A stretch of DNA of 64,000 nucleotides from Aculops lycopersici (lineage: Eukaryota > Arthropoda > Arachnida > Trombidiformes > Eriophyidae): NCBI GenBank assembly GCA_015350385.1, contig WNKI01000002.1, forward strand, positions 7,650,718 to 7,714,717, given 5' to 3'. The notes below the pieces were generated by a model. It had not been told where the DNA came from. It saw only the letters and a list, made by a program, of their open reading frames with translations, and searched no databases. Below are positions 20,857 to 31,493 of this stretch, one piece after another (the first letter of the stretch is position 1; each line of letters opens with the position of its first letter). The translations under genes and the position numbers were made by a program.

Positions 20857-21602
20857 ATTATTATTATGATATTACATTATATTTCATGCCCGTCGGAGAT
20901 TCTCTAGCGAAAATTGCCGCTTCCACTGACTCTCTAGTCGCCATGTACCTAGGACAACAAGTTACATTAGGTCCATAGAGTAGAATCATCAATCTCGTCG
21001 TGAGATCGCACGAGATTTATGGAGATGGTTGTTTAGATCGTGTCTCGAATTTGCCTCATGCAAGATCAAACAGGTTTCAACAGCCGCCAACATCACTCAC
21101 GGTGCCGTAGTCGTTGCCGACGCTCCACCATCGCCGCCGGCAACAAGGGTTACGATGTTGTTTATGGTGACAGGAGTAACCGCGACAACAGCAGAAGCCA
21201 TTGGCATCGCCGATATAACGCTATCGACAGTCTTAGTTACCCTTTCTAGACAATTACACAATTGAAAATTCATTCAACCTCCGATGGCTCAACAGAGACA
21301 GTGGCGGCGGTAGCGATGGCCGCGAGACTAGCAACAAAACAGTAAAGGTAACATAGCTAGCAACAACAAGCTTAGTACTATTGTTGTAATGCAGATGTGA
21401 TCAAAATTACTTTCTAACTTCCACAATCTCCCTCTAATCTCTTCTTCTTTCTTTGGTGCTTTGCTGTCTCTGCAAGCAAGTGTGTTTCTTTATTCCAAGA
21501 CTCTCGTTCTGTTCCGTCGTCTGAGTCGATTTAAAATGAACCTAACCCACACTGGTTTTTATCTGTCTCTCTTCTTTAAATCGTCTTCACTCCGTGCCCC
21601 GA

Positions 21603-21971
21603 TCACGCCGTCGAGGCTCCAAGGAAGAAGCCCCCGACGAATGTAGATGCGGCGACTGCGTTGCTCTTAATGCTCTCTTGAATCCTTACGCTCAAATTAG
21701 GCATGTGGGTGCTGGCTTGTTTCTCCATTTCCTCTCTCGCCTTCTTGAGATCTCGATTCAAATTCTTCCAATCAATATTTATGTAGCCATAATGGTGACC
21801 CAATTGGAGCAGAAGTATTGTTGCTCCCATACTAAATCCAGCGTAACGCCCGAACTTGACCAGGGTGTATCCAGTCAGCCAACCGCTTGAGGTGCCCAAA
21901 ATGGCCTGTTGAACTGACTTGGGTAGATTGTTGAACCTATCAATGGCATCTTGAACTGAAACGTCGACCAT
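21603..21971 (-). CDS. FUNDC1: FUN14 domain protein (FUNDC1-like)
   Basis: Outer-mitochondrial-membrane FUN14 family protein; the vertebrate member is a mitophagy receptor. The 122 residues contain the conserved core: SSGWLTGYTLVKFGRYAGFSMGATILLLQLGHHYGYINIDW, the charged helix DLKKAREEMEKQ and the C-terminal helix FVGGFFLGAS. The N-terminal part is short and I do not see the canonical LIR motif (YEVL-like) of FUNDC1, so a role as a mitophagy receptor is not supported by sequence here. Head-to-head with DHX16, with 267 bp between start codons. Single exon. Confidence 0.88.
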   Translation of the reverse strand: MVDVSVQDAIDRFNNLPKSVQQAILGTSSGWLTGYTLVKFGRYAGFSMGATILLLQLGHHYGYINIDWKNLNRDLKKAREEMEKQASTHMPNLSVRIQESIKSNAVAASTFVGGFFLGASTA

Positions 21972-22238
21972 TTTACTTGGAGTATTCTGTCACTCTGTGG
22001 GTTGAACCTGTAATGTTTTTTAATTAGGTTTAGAACCTGATTGGTGTAGAGTTGTTTTGGTTTGATACGACCGAATTTTACAATGCATCTTTCAATCGCG
22101 CGCTCGTTCTTGAACGAGCAACTGACAAGAAGAGCGCTGAATGCGAGCGAACCGTGCACGCTGTTGCCAAATCAAAACAAACCAGCATCAAGCACAAAAT
22201 TTGTATCCTCATCTCGAACCTTCCAACTATCTCGTATC

Positions 22239-24971
22239 ATGTCATCGAAATCCCAATATTCAAGGGATGACAGAGATAGACATGGAGTCTCATCTAGTAA
22301 CCGAGACCACCGAGATGCTGACCCCGATAGACAGTCGGATCGCGAAGAGAGGGATCGGCTAGATAGTAAACTTAAAAGGTCAGAACAAGAGAGAAATAGA
22401 AATCTAGCCTCTAGAAAGGAATCCAGGCGACATGAATCAGAGTATGAGATCCAAGAAATAAGGAAAAAGTCCCGTAATCAATACCTCAAGAGTAGATCGC
22501 AGAAGCAGCTTGAAATCTTGGAAGGTGATATAAAAGATGTTAGAGATCTATCGGCTGGACTGGTACTCTCACAAAAGGAGCGCGACGAATTGGAGGATAA
22601 TCTCAAGCTTTTGGAGATTGTCAAGAAGCATCAAGATGCTAGTAAGAAATTCAAGAGCAAGCAATACTTCATGCCTGATGGTCAAAATTTGGAACAAATG
22701 GATATAGATGACGAAGCAGAGGCAGGGTTAATTTCGGAGCACAAACGTTGGGATAGCGAGAAATTTGACGCCGTCAATGTAGCCCATAGATCCAAATTGA
22801 AGAAATCACAAGACGACAAAGATTTCATCGACATGGCTCTGTTACTTTTGCATGACGATAAAGAATTCTTGGATCGAGTTAGACGGGGAGACACCTTTGA
22901 GGAATATCGTGTCGATCAGCGGCAGATTGATAAGGAGGCTCGCGATAGGGAAAGAAAACTTATGTTGGAAACCAGAAAAAACTTACCTGTTTACAAGCAT
23001 AAAGATAAGCTACTACAGGACATAGCTAATAATCAAATTATTATAATCGAGGGCCAAACGGGTTGTGGTAAGACAACACAGATACCTCAATATTTACATG
23101 AAGCTGGTTACACCAAAACCGAAGGTAAGGATGGCGAATTAAAGATGGTTGGTTGTACTCAACCAAGAAGAGTGGCAGCCATGTCGGTAGCTGCTCGCGT
23201 AAGTCAGGAAATTGGATCAAAGTTGGGTCATACCGTTGGTTACAGTATCAGATTTGAGGATTGCACTAGTGAAGCAACAGTTATCAAATACATGACCGAC
23301 GGTATGTTACTGCGCGAACTACTAGATGATCCTACTCTGAGCAAATATTCAGCAATAATTGTCGACGAGGCCCACGAAAGAACTCTGCATACTGATATAC
23401 TTTTAACTTTGTTGAAAGACGTGACTCGTGCAAGATTAGATTTCAAACTGATTATCTCTAGTGCCACTCTGGACGAGAGCAAGTTCTCGGAATTCTTCAA
23501 CAATCCGCCTGTTTCCAAAATTGAGGGTAGGCTGTTTGATGTCGATAAGCAGTTCATGAAGCCAGACCAGAATAGGAGCACAGGTAACATAGTGGAGTTG
23601 TGCTTGAGTACTGTATTCCAAGTACATAGATCTCAGCCAGTACCAGGTGATATACTGGTGTTTTTACCTGGTCAAGAGGAAATAGAGGAGTTGGCAAAAG
23701 AGATAGAAAATAGAGTCAAGAAGCTAGGCTCTAGCATAAAAGAATTATTGATCAGGCCTATATTCGCCAACTTACCCACTGAAATGCAAGCTAAAGTATT
23801 TAACAAGACGCCACCGGGCGCGAGAAAAGTTGTTATAGCTACCAACATTGCAGAAACATCACTCACAATTGATGGTATAGTATATGTGATAGATCCGGGT
23901 TACTGTAAGCAAAATAGATTTAGCTCTAAGACAGGAATGGAAACATTAGAAATAACTAGAATCTCCAAAGCAAGTGCCGATCAAAGAGCTGGGCGAGCTG
24001 GACGTAATCGACCCGGAGTATGTCTTCGATTATATACAAAAGATGAGTATAAAGAGTTTGAAGCTAGCACTCAACCAGAGATACAAAGATTGAACCTTGC
24101 AAATGTGGTCCTACTACTCAAGACTATGCGCATTAATAACGTTATCGATTTCGACTACATGGATAGACCCTCAACTGAGGTACTCACATTTGCTATTGAG
24201 CAATTAACTGCCCTTGGAGCTCTCGATAAGTCAGGTGAGCTCACACTGTTGGGTAGGCGAATGGCCGAGTTTCCACTCGACCCCAAGATGTCGAAGTCCA
24301 TTATTTCATCTGAGGCTCACAAGTGCTCCGAAGAGATTTTATCAATCATGTCAATGCTCAGCGTTAATGGGTCAATTTTCTACAAGCCAAAGGAGAAGGC
24401 TGTGCATGCTGAGGCCTCTAGGAAAGGCTTCTTCTCGGTGACAGGAGACCACTTGATGTTACTCAAAGTTTATGAGGATTGGGCTGCTAGTGATTATAGC
24501 AAACAATGGTGCCATGAGAAGTTCATCCAACATAAATCGATGTGCCGAGCTAGAGATGTCCGTGATCAACTAGAGAAACTATGTGAAAAGGTTGAGATAA
24601 AATTGCTTTCAAATCCAGGTGATACGATTGCAATCCGGAAAGCAATATTAGGTGGTTTCTTCCATAACGTTGCCAAGATTTCTAGAGATGGTGGTTCATA
24701 TAGAACTATCAAGAAAAACCAGTGCGTCCACATCCACCCTACATCAGCAGTCCGTGATGCCCCACCAAGATGGGTTGTTTTTAATGAAATCAAAAAGACA
24801 TCCCAAGAATATATGCGCATTATATCGGAGATCGAACCCAGCTGGTTAGTCGAAGTTGCACCATACTTCTACTCTGAAGAAGAAATTGCAGAGTTGTCAA
24901 AGAAAAAGATGCCCAAGATAGTAAGAGGTAAAACAAAAGCTCAGCTCAACCCGAAACCTATGAGAAGATGA
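22239..24971 (+). CDS. DHX16: DEAH-box splicing helicase DHX16/PRP2
   Basis: ATP-dependent RNA helicase that remodels the activated spliceosome before the first catalytic step. Start taken as the ATG at 22239 (910 residues, near the roughly 890-1040 of animal PRP2 proteins); the frame is open further up, with another ATG near 22083. The N-terminal 280 residues are Arg/Asp/Ser-rich and charged. Helicase motifs follow: GQTGCGKTTQ (I), TQPRRVAA (Ia), DEAH (II), SAT (III), LVFLPGQEE, TNIAETSLTI (V) and QRAGRAGR (VI), then HA2/ratchet and OB-fold domains (RKAILGGFFHNVA). The C-terminal KKMPKIVRGKT tail is typical of DHX16. No introns. Confidence 0.95.
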   Translation: MSSKSQYSRDDRDRHGVSSSNRDHRDADPDRQSDREERDRLDSKLKRSEQERNRNLASRKESRRHESEYEIQEIRKKSRNQYLKSRSQKQLEILEGDIKDVRDLSAGLVLSQKERDELEDNLKLLEIVKKHQDASKKFKSKQYFMPDGQNLEQMDIDDEAEAGLISEHKRWDSEKFDAVNVAHRSKLKKSQDDKDFIDMALLLLHDDKEFLDRVRRGDTFEEYRVDQRQIDKEARDRERKLMLETRKNLPVYKHKDKLLQDIANNQIIIIEGQTGCGKTTQIPQYLHEAGYTKTEGKDGELKMVGCTQPRRVAAMSVAARVSQEIGSKLGHTVGYSIRFEDCTSEATVIKYMTDGMLLRELLDDPTLSKYSAIIVDEAHERTLHTDILLTLLKDVTRARLDFKLIISSATLDESKFSEFFNNPPVSKIEGRLFDVDKQFMKPDQNRSTGNIVELCLSTVFQVHRSQPVPGDILVFLPGQEEIEELAKEIENRVKKLGSSIKELLIRPIFANLPTEMQAKVFNKTPPGARKVVIATNIAETSLTIDGIVYVIDPGYCKQNRFSSKTGMETLEITRISKASADQRAGRAGRNRPGVCLRLYTKDEYKEFEASTQPEIQRLNLANVVLLLKTMRINNVIDFDYMDRPSTEVLTFAIEQLTALGALDKSGELTLLGRRMAEFPLDPKMSKSIISSEAHKCSEEILSIMSMLSVNGSIFYKPKEKAVHAEASRKGFFSVTGDHLMLLKVYEDWAASDYSKQWCHEKFIQHKSMCRARDVRDQLEKLCEKVEIKLLSNPGDTIAIRKAILGGFFHNVAKISRDGGSYRTIKKNQCVHIHPTSAVRDAPPRWVVFNEIKKTSQEYMRIISEIEPSWLVEVAPYFYSEEEIAELSKKKMPKIVRGKTKAQLNPKPMRR

Positions 24972-25023
24972 AAATCGATATAGGACTGGCTCAAGTTTTA
25001 AGTTTAATATATATGTTGGTCTA

Positions 25024-26928
25024 TCACCTTCTCTGGTGCCTAGAGACCGCATCGACGATCTTTCGCTTGGTACGTAACTTATCAGCCTTCTTACCCTTCT
25101 GTTTCTGAGTCCGTGTTATCTTGTCAAAAAGGACCTTCTTCTTCTTGGGAATCATCTTGATTGCCATTTTTCTGTGTTCGGCATCTTCCTTTCTTTTAAG
25201 CTCCTCTTTGTCTTCCAGAGTTAGTTTTCCTTTCTTCACAGCCATTTTAGATCTCGAAGTTGACTTGTTGGTGTCTCGTTCGCGTCTCTTCAAGTTCTTA
25301 TTGGCACGATCACGAGATCTTTTGGAATCAAACGAATCAATGTCATTCTTGTCCTGGTCAGTTACTTTAACCCTCTTTCCTTTAGGCTTGGCCTCCTCCG
25401 CCTCGCTACCACTGTCAATCTCCTTTTCTGCCTCGGTATCTGTTTCTAGTTCACTCTCAACGCCAGCTTCACCCTTCTTGACTCGCTCCTCATTAGCGAG
25501 CTCAGCTTCAAATTGTTGTCTCAGCTTGAGCAACTTCAGCTTGTCAGGTGGTACGTAGTCACCCCGCTTCTCATTGACGAATGGTGATAGGTGAGGTGGT
25601 AAAGTCGCACCCATGAGATACTCTGCTGTTGGCAACAGCATTCTCATGTTGACCGAATCATAAACCCACTGTGGTTGTATGTAGATACGGTCTAGGCGAC
25701 GTTCACCGATATCCTCTCGATCAACAATCTGATGTGTTATAGTGGTATCTGACTCGTCAAATGTCGCACCTGCAAAACAGTTCTTGTCCCACGAAACTTC
25801 TCCTCCGAATGATCTGATGATAAATGTGAGAGATTCGCGAGGAACTTCGCGATTAAGGTAGAACTTGAGTCCATCGAATAACTTTTCAAGTTGCATCAAC
25901 TGCTGGAACGTCAACTCCGACTCTTTGTTCTTCTTTTCATCACCTTCAAAGGCCTCCTCGAAATTATCTGGTTGCTGATCTTCTTTCTCGGCGTTTACAA
26001 CTGATTTGTTTTCAAGAATCTTTATCTTTTTGTTGAGGGTCGAAATAAGCTCCTCACGATCTTCACTTGCACCGTCGTCATCTGGTTGTTTCCTTTTCTT
26101 ATTCTTCTTTGATGACTTGTCTAGGATCCCCTTGGCTTCTTTAAGATCCTTGATAGTTTCGGTCAAGATTTGCGGAGGATAGACGGCGTTTATGGATTTA
26201 TATAGCTTATAGTTGATGTAACCTAGCATTGTAACGTAAAACTCAGTGAACGTCTTCATAACGTTCATATCGACATTAGAGACGCGATCTATCACAAATT
26301 GATGCGGAACCATCCATGTAATTGTCTGGCCCATGACTTCTGCTTGATAATAGTAACCTTTGATGGAGATGAAAACTTTGCGCAGTGATTTGCTATTTAT
26401 GATATAGTGCATGAATTCGATGGTAAGTCGTCTGCTAAGATCGATCAGATCATCTGGTCTTCCTCTACCTTTAGGGAACATGGCAAATAGAAAACACATG
26501 CTCAGTGCGTCATCACAGTCTCTCAAAGCATCCACAAATCTTGGATATCTCTCTTTGACAATCGGACCCAGCTTATAAGTTGGTTTGTTTTCATTAACCT
26601 TTTGGAACTTCTCTAGATCGTGTCTTCCTTTTGCTCGGGTCAGTCGCTTCATAAACACTTTGAACTCCCAAAACTTGTACATGATAGGCTCGTTCATCAA
26701 GTATTGAATGTCTCTGGTGAAGAAATACGTTTTCCTACGAGTATTGGCACCGGTTAACTTGCTCTTGTTTTTCGGCTCAACTGGGTAGATTCCTTTGAGG
26801 ATGCATAGTCTTCTGAAATCGGCTAATGGAATTTGTAGCTTTCTCACAGCAGCGGCCCTCGAGATGTATGCCTTAACGATACCCTTCTTACGACGATCCT
26901 TCACCTTCTTTTTCGACAAAGCCTTCAT
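25024..26928 (-). CDS. PES1: Pescadillo, ribosome biogenesis factor
   Basis: Nucleolar protein of the PeBoW complex, required for maturation of 28S/5.8S rRNA and the 60S subunit. The 634 residues (about 590 in vertebrates) begin with the conserved Pescadillo N-terminal domain (FRRLCILKGIYPVEPK, residues about 40-56), carry a BRCT domain near 350-440 (FDGLKFYLNREVPRESL ... QWVYDSVN), and end in an acidic then Lys/Arg-rich coiled tail. It converges on DHX16 with only 52 bp between stop codons. On the other side its ATG is 12 bp after the stop of the RPP14 gene on the same strand. The sequence TTTTCTCACAG, a possible 3' splice site, lies 17 bp upstream of the ATG, inside the last codons of RPP14. 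Confidence 0.95.
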   Translation of the reverse strand: MKALSKKKVKDRRKKGIVKAYISRAAAVRKLQIPLADFRRLCILKGIYPVEPKNKSKLTGANTRRKTYFFTRDIQYLMNEPIMYKFWEFKVFMKRLTRAKGRHDLEKFQKVNENKPTYKLGPIVKERYPRFVDALRDCDDALSMCFLFAMFPKGRGRPDDLIDLSRRLTIEFMHYIINSKSLRKVFISIKGYYYQAEVMGQTITWMVPHQFVIDRVSNVDMNVMKTFTEFYVTMLGYINYKLYKSINAVYPPQILTETIKDLKEAKGILDKSSKKNKKRKQPDDDGASEDREELISTLNKKIKILENKSVVNAEKEDQQPDNFEEAFEGDEKKNKESELTFQQLMQLEKLFDGLKFYLNREVPRESLTFIIRSFGGEVSWDKNCFAGATFDESDTTITHQIVDREDIGERRLDRIYIQPQWVYDSVNMRMLLPTAEYLMGATLPPHLSPFVNEKRGDYVPPDKLKLLKLRQQFEAELANEERVKKGEAGVESELETDTEAEKEIDSGSEAEEAKPKGKRVKVTDQDKNDIDSFDSKRSRDRANKNLKRRERDTNKSTSRSKMAVKKGKLTLEDKEELKRKEDAEHRKMAIKMIPKKKKVLFDKITRTQKQKGKKADKLRTKRKIVDAVSRHQRR

Positions 26929-26940
26929 GTTTATATATGT

Positions 26941-27321
26941 CTAAACTGTGAGAAAACAAAGACTCTGAGCTGTTTTGTTGATTTCAAACTTGCAATCGGT
27001 CTCCTTCCACTGGCCGAATAATATAAGGCTTGTTATAATTCGAGTAAAATGAATGGTTTTGAAGCGAATAATTGAGGAATAGTTAGACTTGTCGATCGAT
27101 TTAAAGCTAAGAATATTCACGTGATTAGCTATCTCCCCGTGAATCTCTTGAATAGCAGATGCAAGAATGAACTGAAATTCGTTTGGCTCGAGTTCTTGTT
27201 CTGGTTTTGACTTGAGAACAAATGTTATGTTGGCAAACGAGTTGACTTGAGGATTCTTCTTCAATGCGACGGCTCGCTTTTTAACAATTATCTTGTTTGT
27301 GCTCTGCCTTTTGTTAGGCAT
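26941..27321 (-). CDS. RPP14: RNase P/MRP subunit RPP14-like
   Basis: Small subunit of ribonuclease P, Rpp14/Pop5 superfamily, involved in tRNA 5' processing. The 126-residue product matches the RPP14 layout: basic N-terminus, then the core with LASAIQEIHGEI, the hydrophobic LILFGQWKETDCKFEI segment and a short tail. RPP14 fits better than POP5 because of the LFGQWK...C pattern (vertebrate LLGSYKGKKC). It lies directly upstream of PES1 on the same strand, 12 bp between stop and start. No intron. Confidence 0.78.
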   Translation of the reverse strand: MPNKRQSTNKIIVKKRAVALKKNPQVNSFANITFVLKSKPEQELEPNEFQFILASAIQEIHGEIANHVNILSFKSIDKSNYSSIIRFKTIHFTRIITSLILFGQWKETDCKFEINKTAQSLCFLTV

Positions 27322-28469
27322 TGGATAATTGATAAATTTAATTGCTTATGTCAAATTGATGAGAATATTTAGCCGAGATGAGTTCAGGTGCCACTTCAAC
27401 GAACCATGCGGCTTTCTTGCATTTCAAGCGTGCGCTTGTTTTCACAAGGCAACGCGGCGAGCGCACACGTTGCTCTTGTCGTCGGTAGCTCAAAACATGG
27501 GTGCTGTTTTGCATTTAAACTTAGCCCGCACTCACATCTTCACATGTCCTCGGGTAGGCGTGCCCCTTGTGCGACCGACTATTGTTGTGATGCACGAATT
27601 GCGCGAGGAGTGCGCGTAAAAGTGAATCTTTAGTCGCGGGATGACGCTTATTGCTCACAAATTTCAACTAGCCACAGATCAAAATTAGTGGAATGAGCAA
27701 AATGATAGAGAGAGCTATTGGATGACAAGATTCGATAAAGTATAAATTTTGCCGTTACCTCATACTTCACCTATGACTGAGATCAAGGGAGCGGAAGTTT
27801 CTCTCGGGTTACTGTCCATACGTTGAACTATTGCCGCTAGTCGATCAGCTTGGCAGCCGCGTCGAGCTCATGGAAAGGCGAGCGCCTCGAAAAGATTGAT
27901 GGCCAGTTAGAGTTCGAGTTCAAAATACTTTTGGCCATAATCCAAGTTCATAATGTTTCATCAATGAGAGTTACCATAGCTCACTTAGGATCTCTGTGTA
28001 GACGCTCACACAAGTCAGATGTTGCAATTATTGCCAAGTTAACAAACCCACCGCATGTAGCATGTGGCAAGACGCCTCAAGTCGTTGATTGGGGAAGTCC
28101 CATCTCTGCACGAAGAGTTTCTAATTTTCTCGATACTAAGCGAGTTTAACTTCATTGCAAGTTCACCTGCCTCTACATGGAGAGCGACGTAGAGACTTGA
28201 GGGTTCAAGTTTAAGGTAAACTGTGAGCTCTTTGACTAGTTCGCTTACTAGTAAGCTGCTGAGGTTCCACAAAGGGAGAGAGAGAGAGAGAGAGCAAAAG
28301 CAGATGACGACGTAATCATCAACAACAAACTAAATGTCAACAAACAACAACAGCACCGTAAGAGTTTGATCCTGACATTTTTACTTTCAATAGTCTGTAA
28401 ATTTCGTATTAACAAAAAACTAAACGTTTTACCATATCAAAAATCTAGCTCGAAAAATCAAATGCAACC
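27322..28469. other. Divergent intergenic region, RPP14 / serine protease
   Basis: About 1.15 kb without a supported gene. Contains a short (GA)n run near 28280-28300 and presumably the promoters of the divergently transcribed neighbours. Short open frames lack recognisable features. Confidence 0.5.
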
Positions 28470-30281
28470 ATGCAGCTAGTTAGGCGATCCAACTCTCTAG
28501 CAATCGTGATTGTTCTGTATTTGCAAGTTTTCACAAGTCCATTCAAGAGGTATCCACACTGCACTGATTGTCAAGCAATCAACTACAATCTCAATCTGGA
28601 TCGAGAGAATCACCGAGCGCCCAGAGTTTACGTGCCCGAATTTCTCCGAAGTTCATATGGCTCAAGACATAACCCACAAAATGAAGGTCCACCGAGAGCG
28701 AGAAGAGACGTCCGGGAGGTCAATGAAACAATTATAGTAAGCGACGATGCAGGCGAAGGCCCTATACCAATTCAAAACTCAACCACTTACTGTGATAAAA
28801 TCTCCGAGTCCCTATATGGGAGTCGGACATTGCGATGTGTGAGTTACAAATCATGTCACACAATTTCACAAGACTCAAGCGACACAGTCCGCAGATTGAC
28901 TTGTGGACTTCGTCTGGATGGCTCGATAAAGGTATGCTGCACTATTGGTGATCCAAGTGATCGGAGTTCCGCTTCTCAACCATTGTCCTCCTCAATATCG
29001 GAGGTTCAAGATGACGGCGACGATGAATCAACGGCAACAACTGGCCTTGGCGAGGAGCGATCTGCAACAGGTGGTGGTGACTCTTCGTTATTGATGCGAC
29101 CAAATTCGAGCGAGACTTTGATTGTGTCCAACGATAACAAGCTTACTCTTGACGAAACTACGAGTGCCAAGAATAGACCGCATTACGGCCGCCAGGTTCA
29201 TCAGAGTAAAGCGGAAGTGGGCGAGACGATGAAACAAACAACATCAACGACAACAATTATAACATCAACATCCACGTCAACTAAGTTTCCCAAGAATTGC
29301 GGCGAATCTCGGATCACGGAAACAACGAATGAAAACTCTACCACCAGAATAATAAACGGCAAGATAGCGAAACGCAACGCTTGGCCCTGGTTTGCCCTGT
29401 TGTTGATCCAAAGAGTCAATTCAGGTAAACGAAGTGCCGAGTGCGGAGGCACTCTAATAAATGAAAAGTTTGTCATTACAGCTGCTCATTGTGTTCTAGA
29501 GCAAGGTAGGCGGCCCATTAGAACTTCGCGGTTGACAATCAGGTTGGGCGAGTTGGATTTGAAGCAGCCAGGCGACGGCGAGATCGACTATGGAGTTGCG
29601 CGCATTTTGGCTCATCCAAACTTTCAGCCAAAGACTTTCAAGAACGACATTGCACTGATCGAGCTCGATAAGCAGGTGACTTTCAGCGAGCGCATCTCGC
29701 CCGCCTGTCTACCCTACGACGACTTGAGACTGGCCAACCAGATGCCAGGAGCCGTGGACAACCACACAGTTTGGGTCATTGGCTATGGACAGACCACTTA
29801 CAATGGCAGGACGAGTAATCAGTTGCGCGAGGCCGACCTAAAGATTGTGCCCCACGTCAAGTGTAAAAGAGCCTTTGCCCATTTGGTACGGCTAACTCGT
29901 GAGTATGTTTGTGCCTCCTCGCATGCTGAGAACACAATCGATTATGATTTGGCAAGAAAATCAAGCTCAGCAACCAACTCGACAAGTGGTAGCATTGGTA
30001 GGAGCGAGGAGGAGGTCTTGTCGCATGAGCCCACAGCTCCGCCTGCCAAGATTGCCATCCGGGACTCATGCCAAGGCGACTCGGGTGGTCCATTGATGAT
30101 GCAACCAGAGGAGGAGAGCGGCGGAACCGGTTCCAGTAGCAGGACAGCGCATAGCCGGAACCAAAGGCGCTGGTACATTTATGGAATCGTATCCTTCGGC
30201 TACAGGTGCGCCAGTTGGGGCTTCCCTGGTGTCTACACTCGCGTCAACAGGTATCTCGATTGGATCGAGTCGCACTTGTAG
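28470..30281 (+). CDS. Secreted clip-domain trypsin-like serine protease
   Basis: Arthropod clip-domain protease of the proclotting/prophenoloxidase cascade type. The 603 residues comprise an N-terminal hydrophobic segment (about 10-22), a disordered region, a clip domain with six cysteines ending in CC (about 108-160), a Ser/Thr-rich linker, and a chymotrypsin-fold domain from about residue 291 (RIINGKIAKRNAWPWFA). Catalytic triad is present: His in AAHC, Asp in NDIAL, Ser in CQGDSGGP, and the Asp six residues before the Ser predicts Arg/Lys specificity. A Ser/Thr-rich insertion of about 45 residues lies between the VCAS cysteine and the DSCQGDSGG motif. Single exon; specific pathway not assignable from sequence. 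Confidence 0.9.
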   Translation: MQLVRRSNSLAIVIVLYLQVFTSPFKRYPHCTDCQAINYNLNLDRENHRAPRVYVPEFLRSSYGSRHNPQNEGPPRARRDVREVNETIIVSDDAGEGPIPIQNSTTYCDKISESLYGSRTLRCVSYKSCHTISQDSSDTVRRLTCGLRLDGSIKVCCTIGDPSDRSSASQPLSSSISEVQDDGDDESTATTGLGEERSATGGGDSSLLMRPNSSETLIVSNDNKLTLDETTSAKNRPHYGRQVHQSKAEVGETMKQTTSTTTIITSTSTSTKFPKNCGESRITETTNENSTTRIINGKIAKRNAWPWFALLLIQRVNSGKRSAECGGTLINEKFVITAAHCVLEQGRRPIRTSRLTIRLGELDLKQPGDGEIDYGVARILAHPNFQPKTFKNDIALIELDKQVTFSERISPACLPYDDLRLANQMPGAVDNHTVWVIGYGQTTYNGRTSNQLREADLKIVPHVKCKRAFAHLVRLTREYVCASSHAENTIDYDLARKSSSATNSTSGSIGRSEEEVLSHEPTAPPAKIAIRDSCQGDSGGPLMMQPEEESGGTGSSSRTAHSRNQRRWYIYGIVSFGYRCASWGFPGVYTRVNRYLDWIESHL

Positions 30282-30706
30282 ATACAATAGAATTCTCGCG
30301 CCATCCGGTTTGTCGCCTCGAAGCATAGAGAGCGGCACGAACGGGAGGGAGAGCGAGAGATTAGCGCAGGTAAAGTCTCACTTAAGATCATCATTGTTGT
30401 TTAGGTTCTAAGCCCAAGAAAGCGGCAGCAGTGTAGACGGAGATGGCGGCGGTGGGAGTATTAGGGTAAAGCACACAATGAGTTGAGTTGGCGCCTCAGT
30501 AGACCTTGTTCTGTCGGTCAGACACATCGACTGAGCAACTAGGCGAGGGGTAGACAGAGAGGAGGCAGTTGATGTATACAAGATATAACAAGAAAGCGAG
30601 AGAGAAAGACTAATCGGAATTCTTGGCGCCCGTGAGAGAATAGTCAGGTCTCTTTGATTATTGTTTGGGATCAAAACCCTAATGCAAGGAGACTCCACCC
30701 ACAGGG

Positions 30707-30869
<163 letters not shown>

Positions 30870-30935
30870 GAGTAGTAGAGTAGTAGACGTAGTAGTACGT
30901 AGTAGTACGTACGTAGTACGTACGTAGTACGTACG

Positions 30936-30955
30936 NNNNNNNNNNNNNNNNNNNN
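30936..30955. other. Assembly gap (20 N)
   Basis: Twenty ambiguous bases. Sequence on the left is low-complexity TACGTAGT and on the right is GA-rich. Confidence 1.
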
Positions 30956-31493
30956 AGAGAGAAAGAGAGAGGGAGAGAGAGAGAAAGAACGGAACTTTTG
31001 ATTGGCCGGCCATGACCACTTTGTGCGCAGTTTACTTTGTGGGCCACTTTTCTCTCTGTCTGCATGAATGCAAAGTGGGATTCGGCGGGGCCAAACGGGA
31101 ACTAAAGTGCACAAGTTCCAATGGTCACTTCGTTTGAGCGTACGAGAATATTTGACTATTGACAACCAGATAGACAGAGAAGCGAGAGCTGAGAGCCGAA
31201 AGCGAGAGAAAGTTTTACGGGTTTGCTGGTTGCACGGGGCCGCCGCCAAGTGCACGCGGGGGATTTGTGTGTTTGTGTTGTTGCATAGCGCGCGCGCGCC
31301 AAAGCTTCACTCAGAATGAGCGGGCAGGGGACTTCGGCGCCATTGGCCTAATGTGCGCCAGTTTTGCGCGCCTGTGAAGCAGAGGGCAATGGGCTCTATG
31401 TTTGTTGTTTTAGTCTGAATGCGAGAGTGAGAGAGACAACACTCAAATAAATTATTTAGCAACAGCAACAAGTCCGCACATCACAGCAAGACC

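Larger units (their letters stand above)
18818..21602. other. Long noncoding spacer upstream of PKG
   Basis: No supported gene in about 2.8 kb. It holds a GA-rich purine stretch near 19340-19400, CA/TG-rich sequence near 19480-19800, an AT-rich tandem repeat and palindrome at 20735-20880 (listed separately), and CAA/GCC-type low-complexity sequence near 21050-21380. It probably includes the PKG promoter and 5' UTR. Small open frames here have biased composition and no motifs. Confidence 0.5.

Noticed and set aside
25121..25558. Long plus-strand frame opposite PES1
   Set aside because: Composition is the reverse complement of the charged pescadillo tail; no domain or start context.
31336..31371. 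E2F-like site upstream of cyclin E
   Set aside because: TTTTGCGCGCC does not match the E2F consensus exactly, so mentioned only in the intergenic entry.
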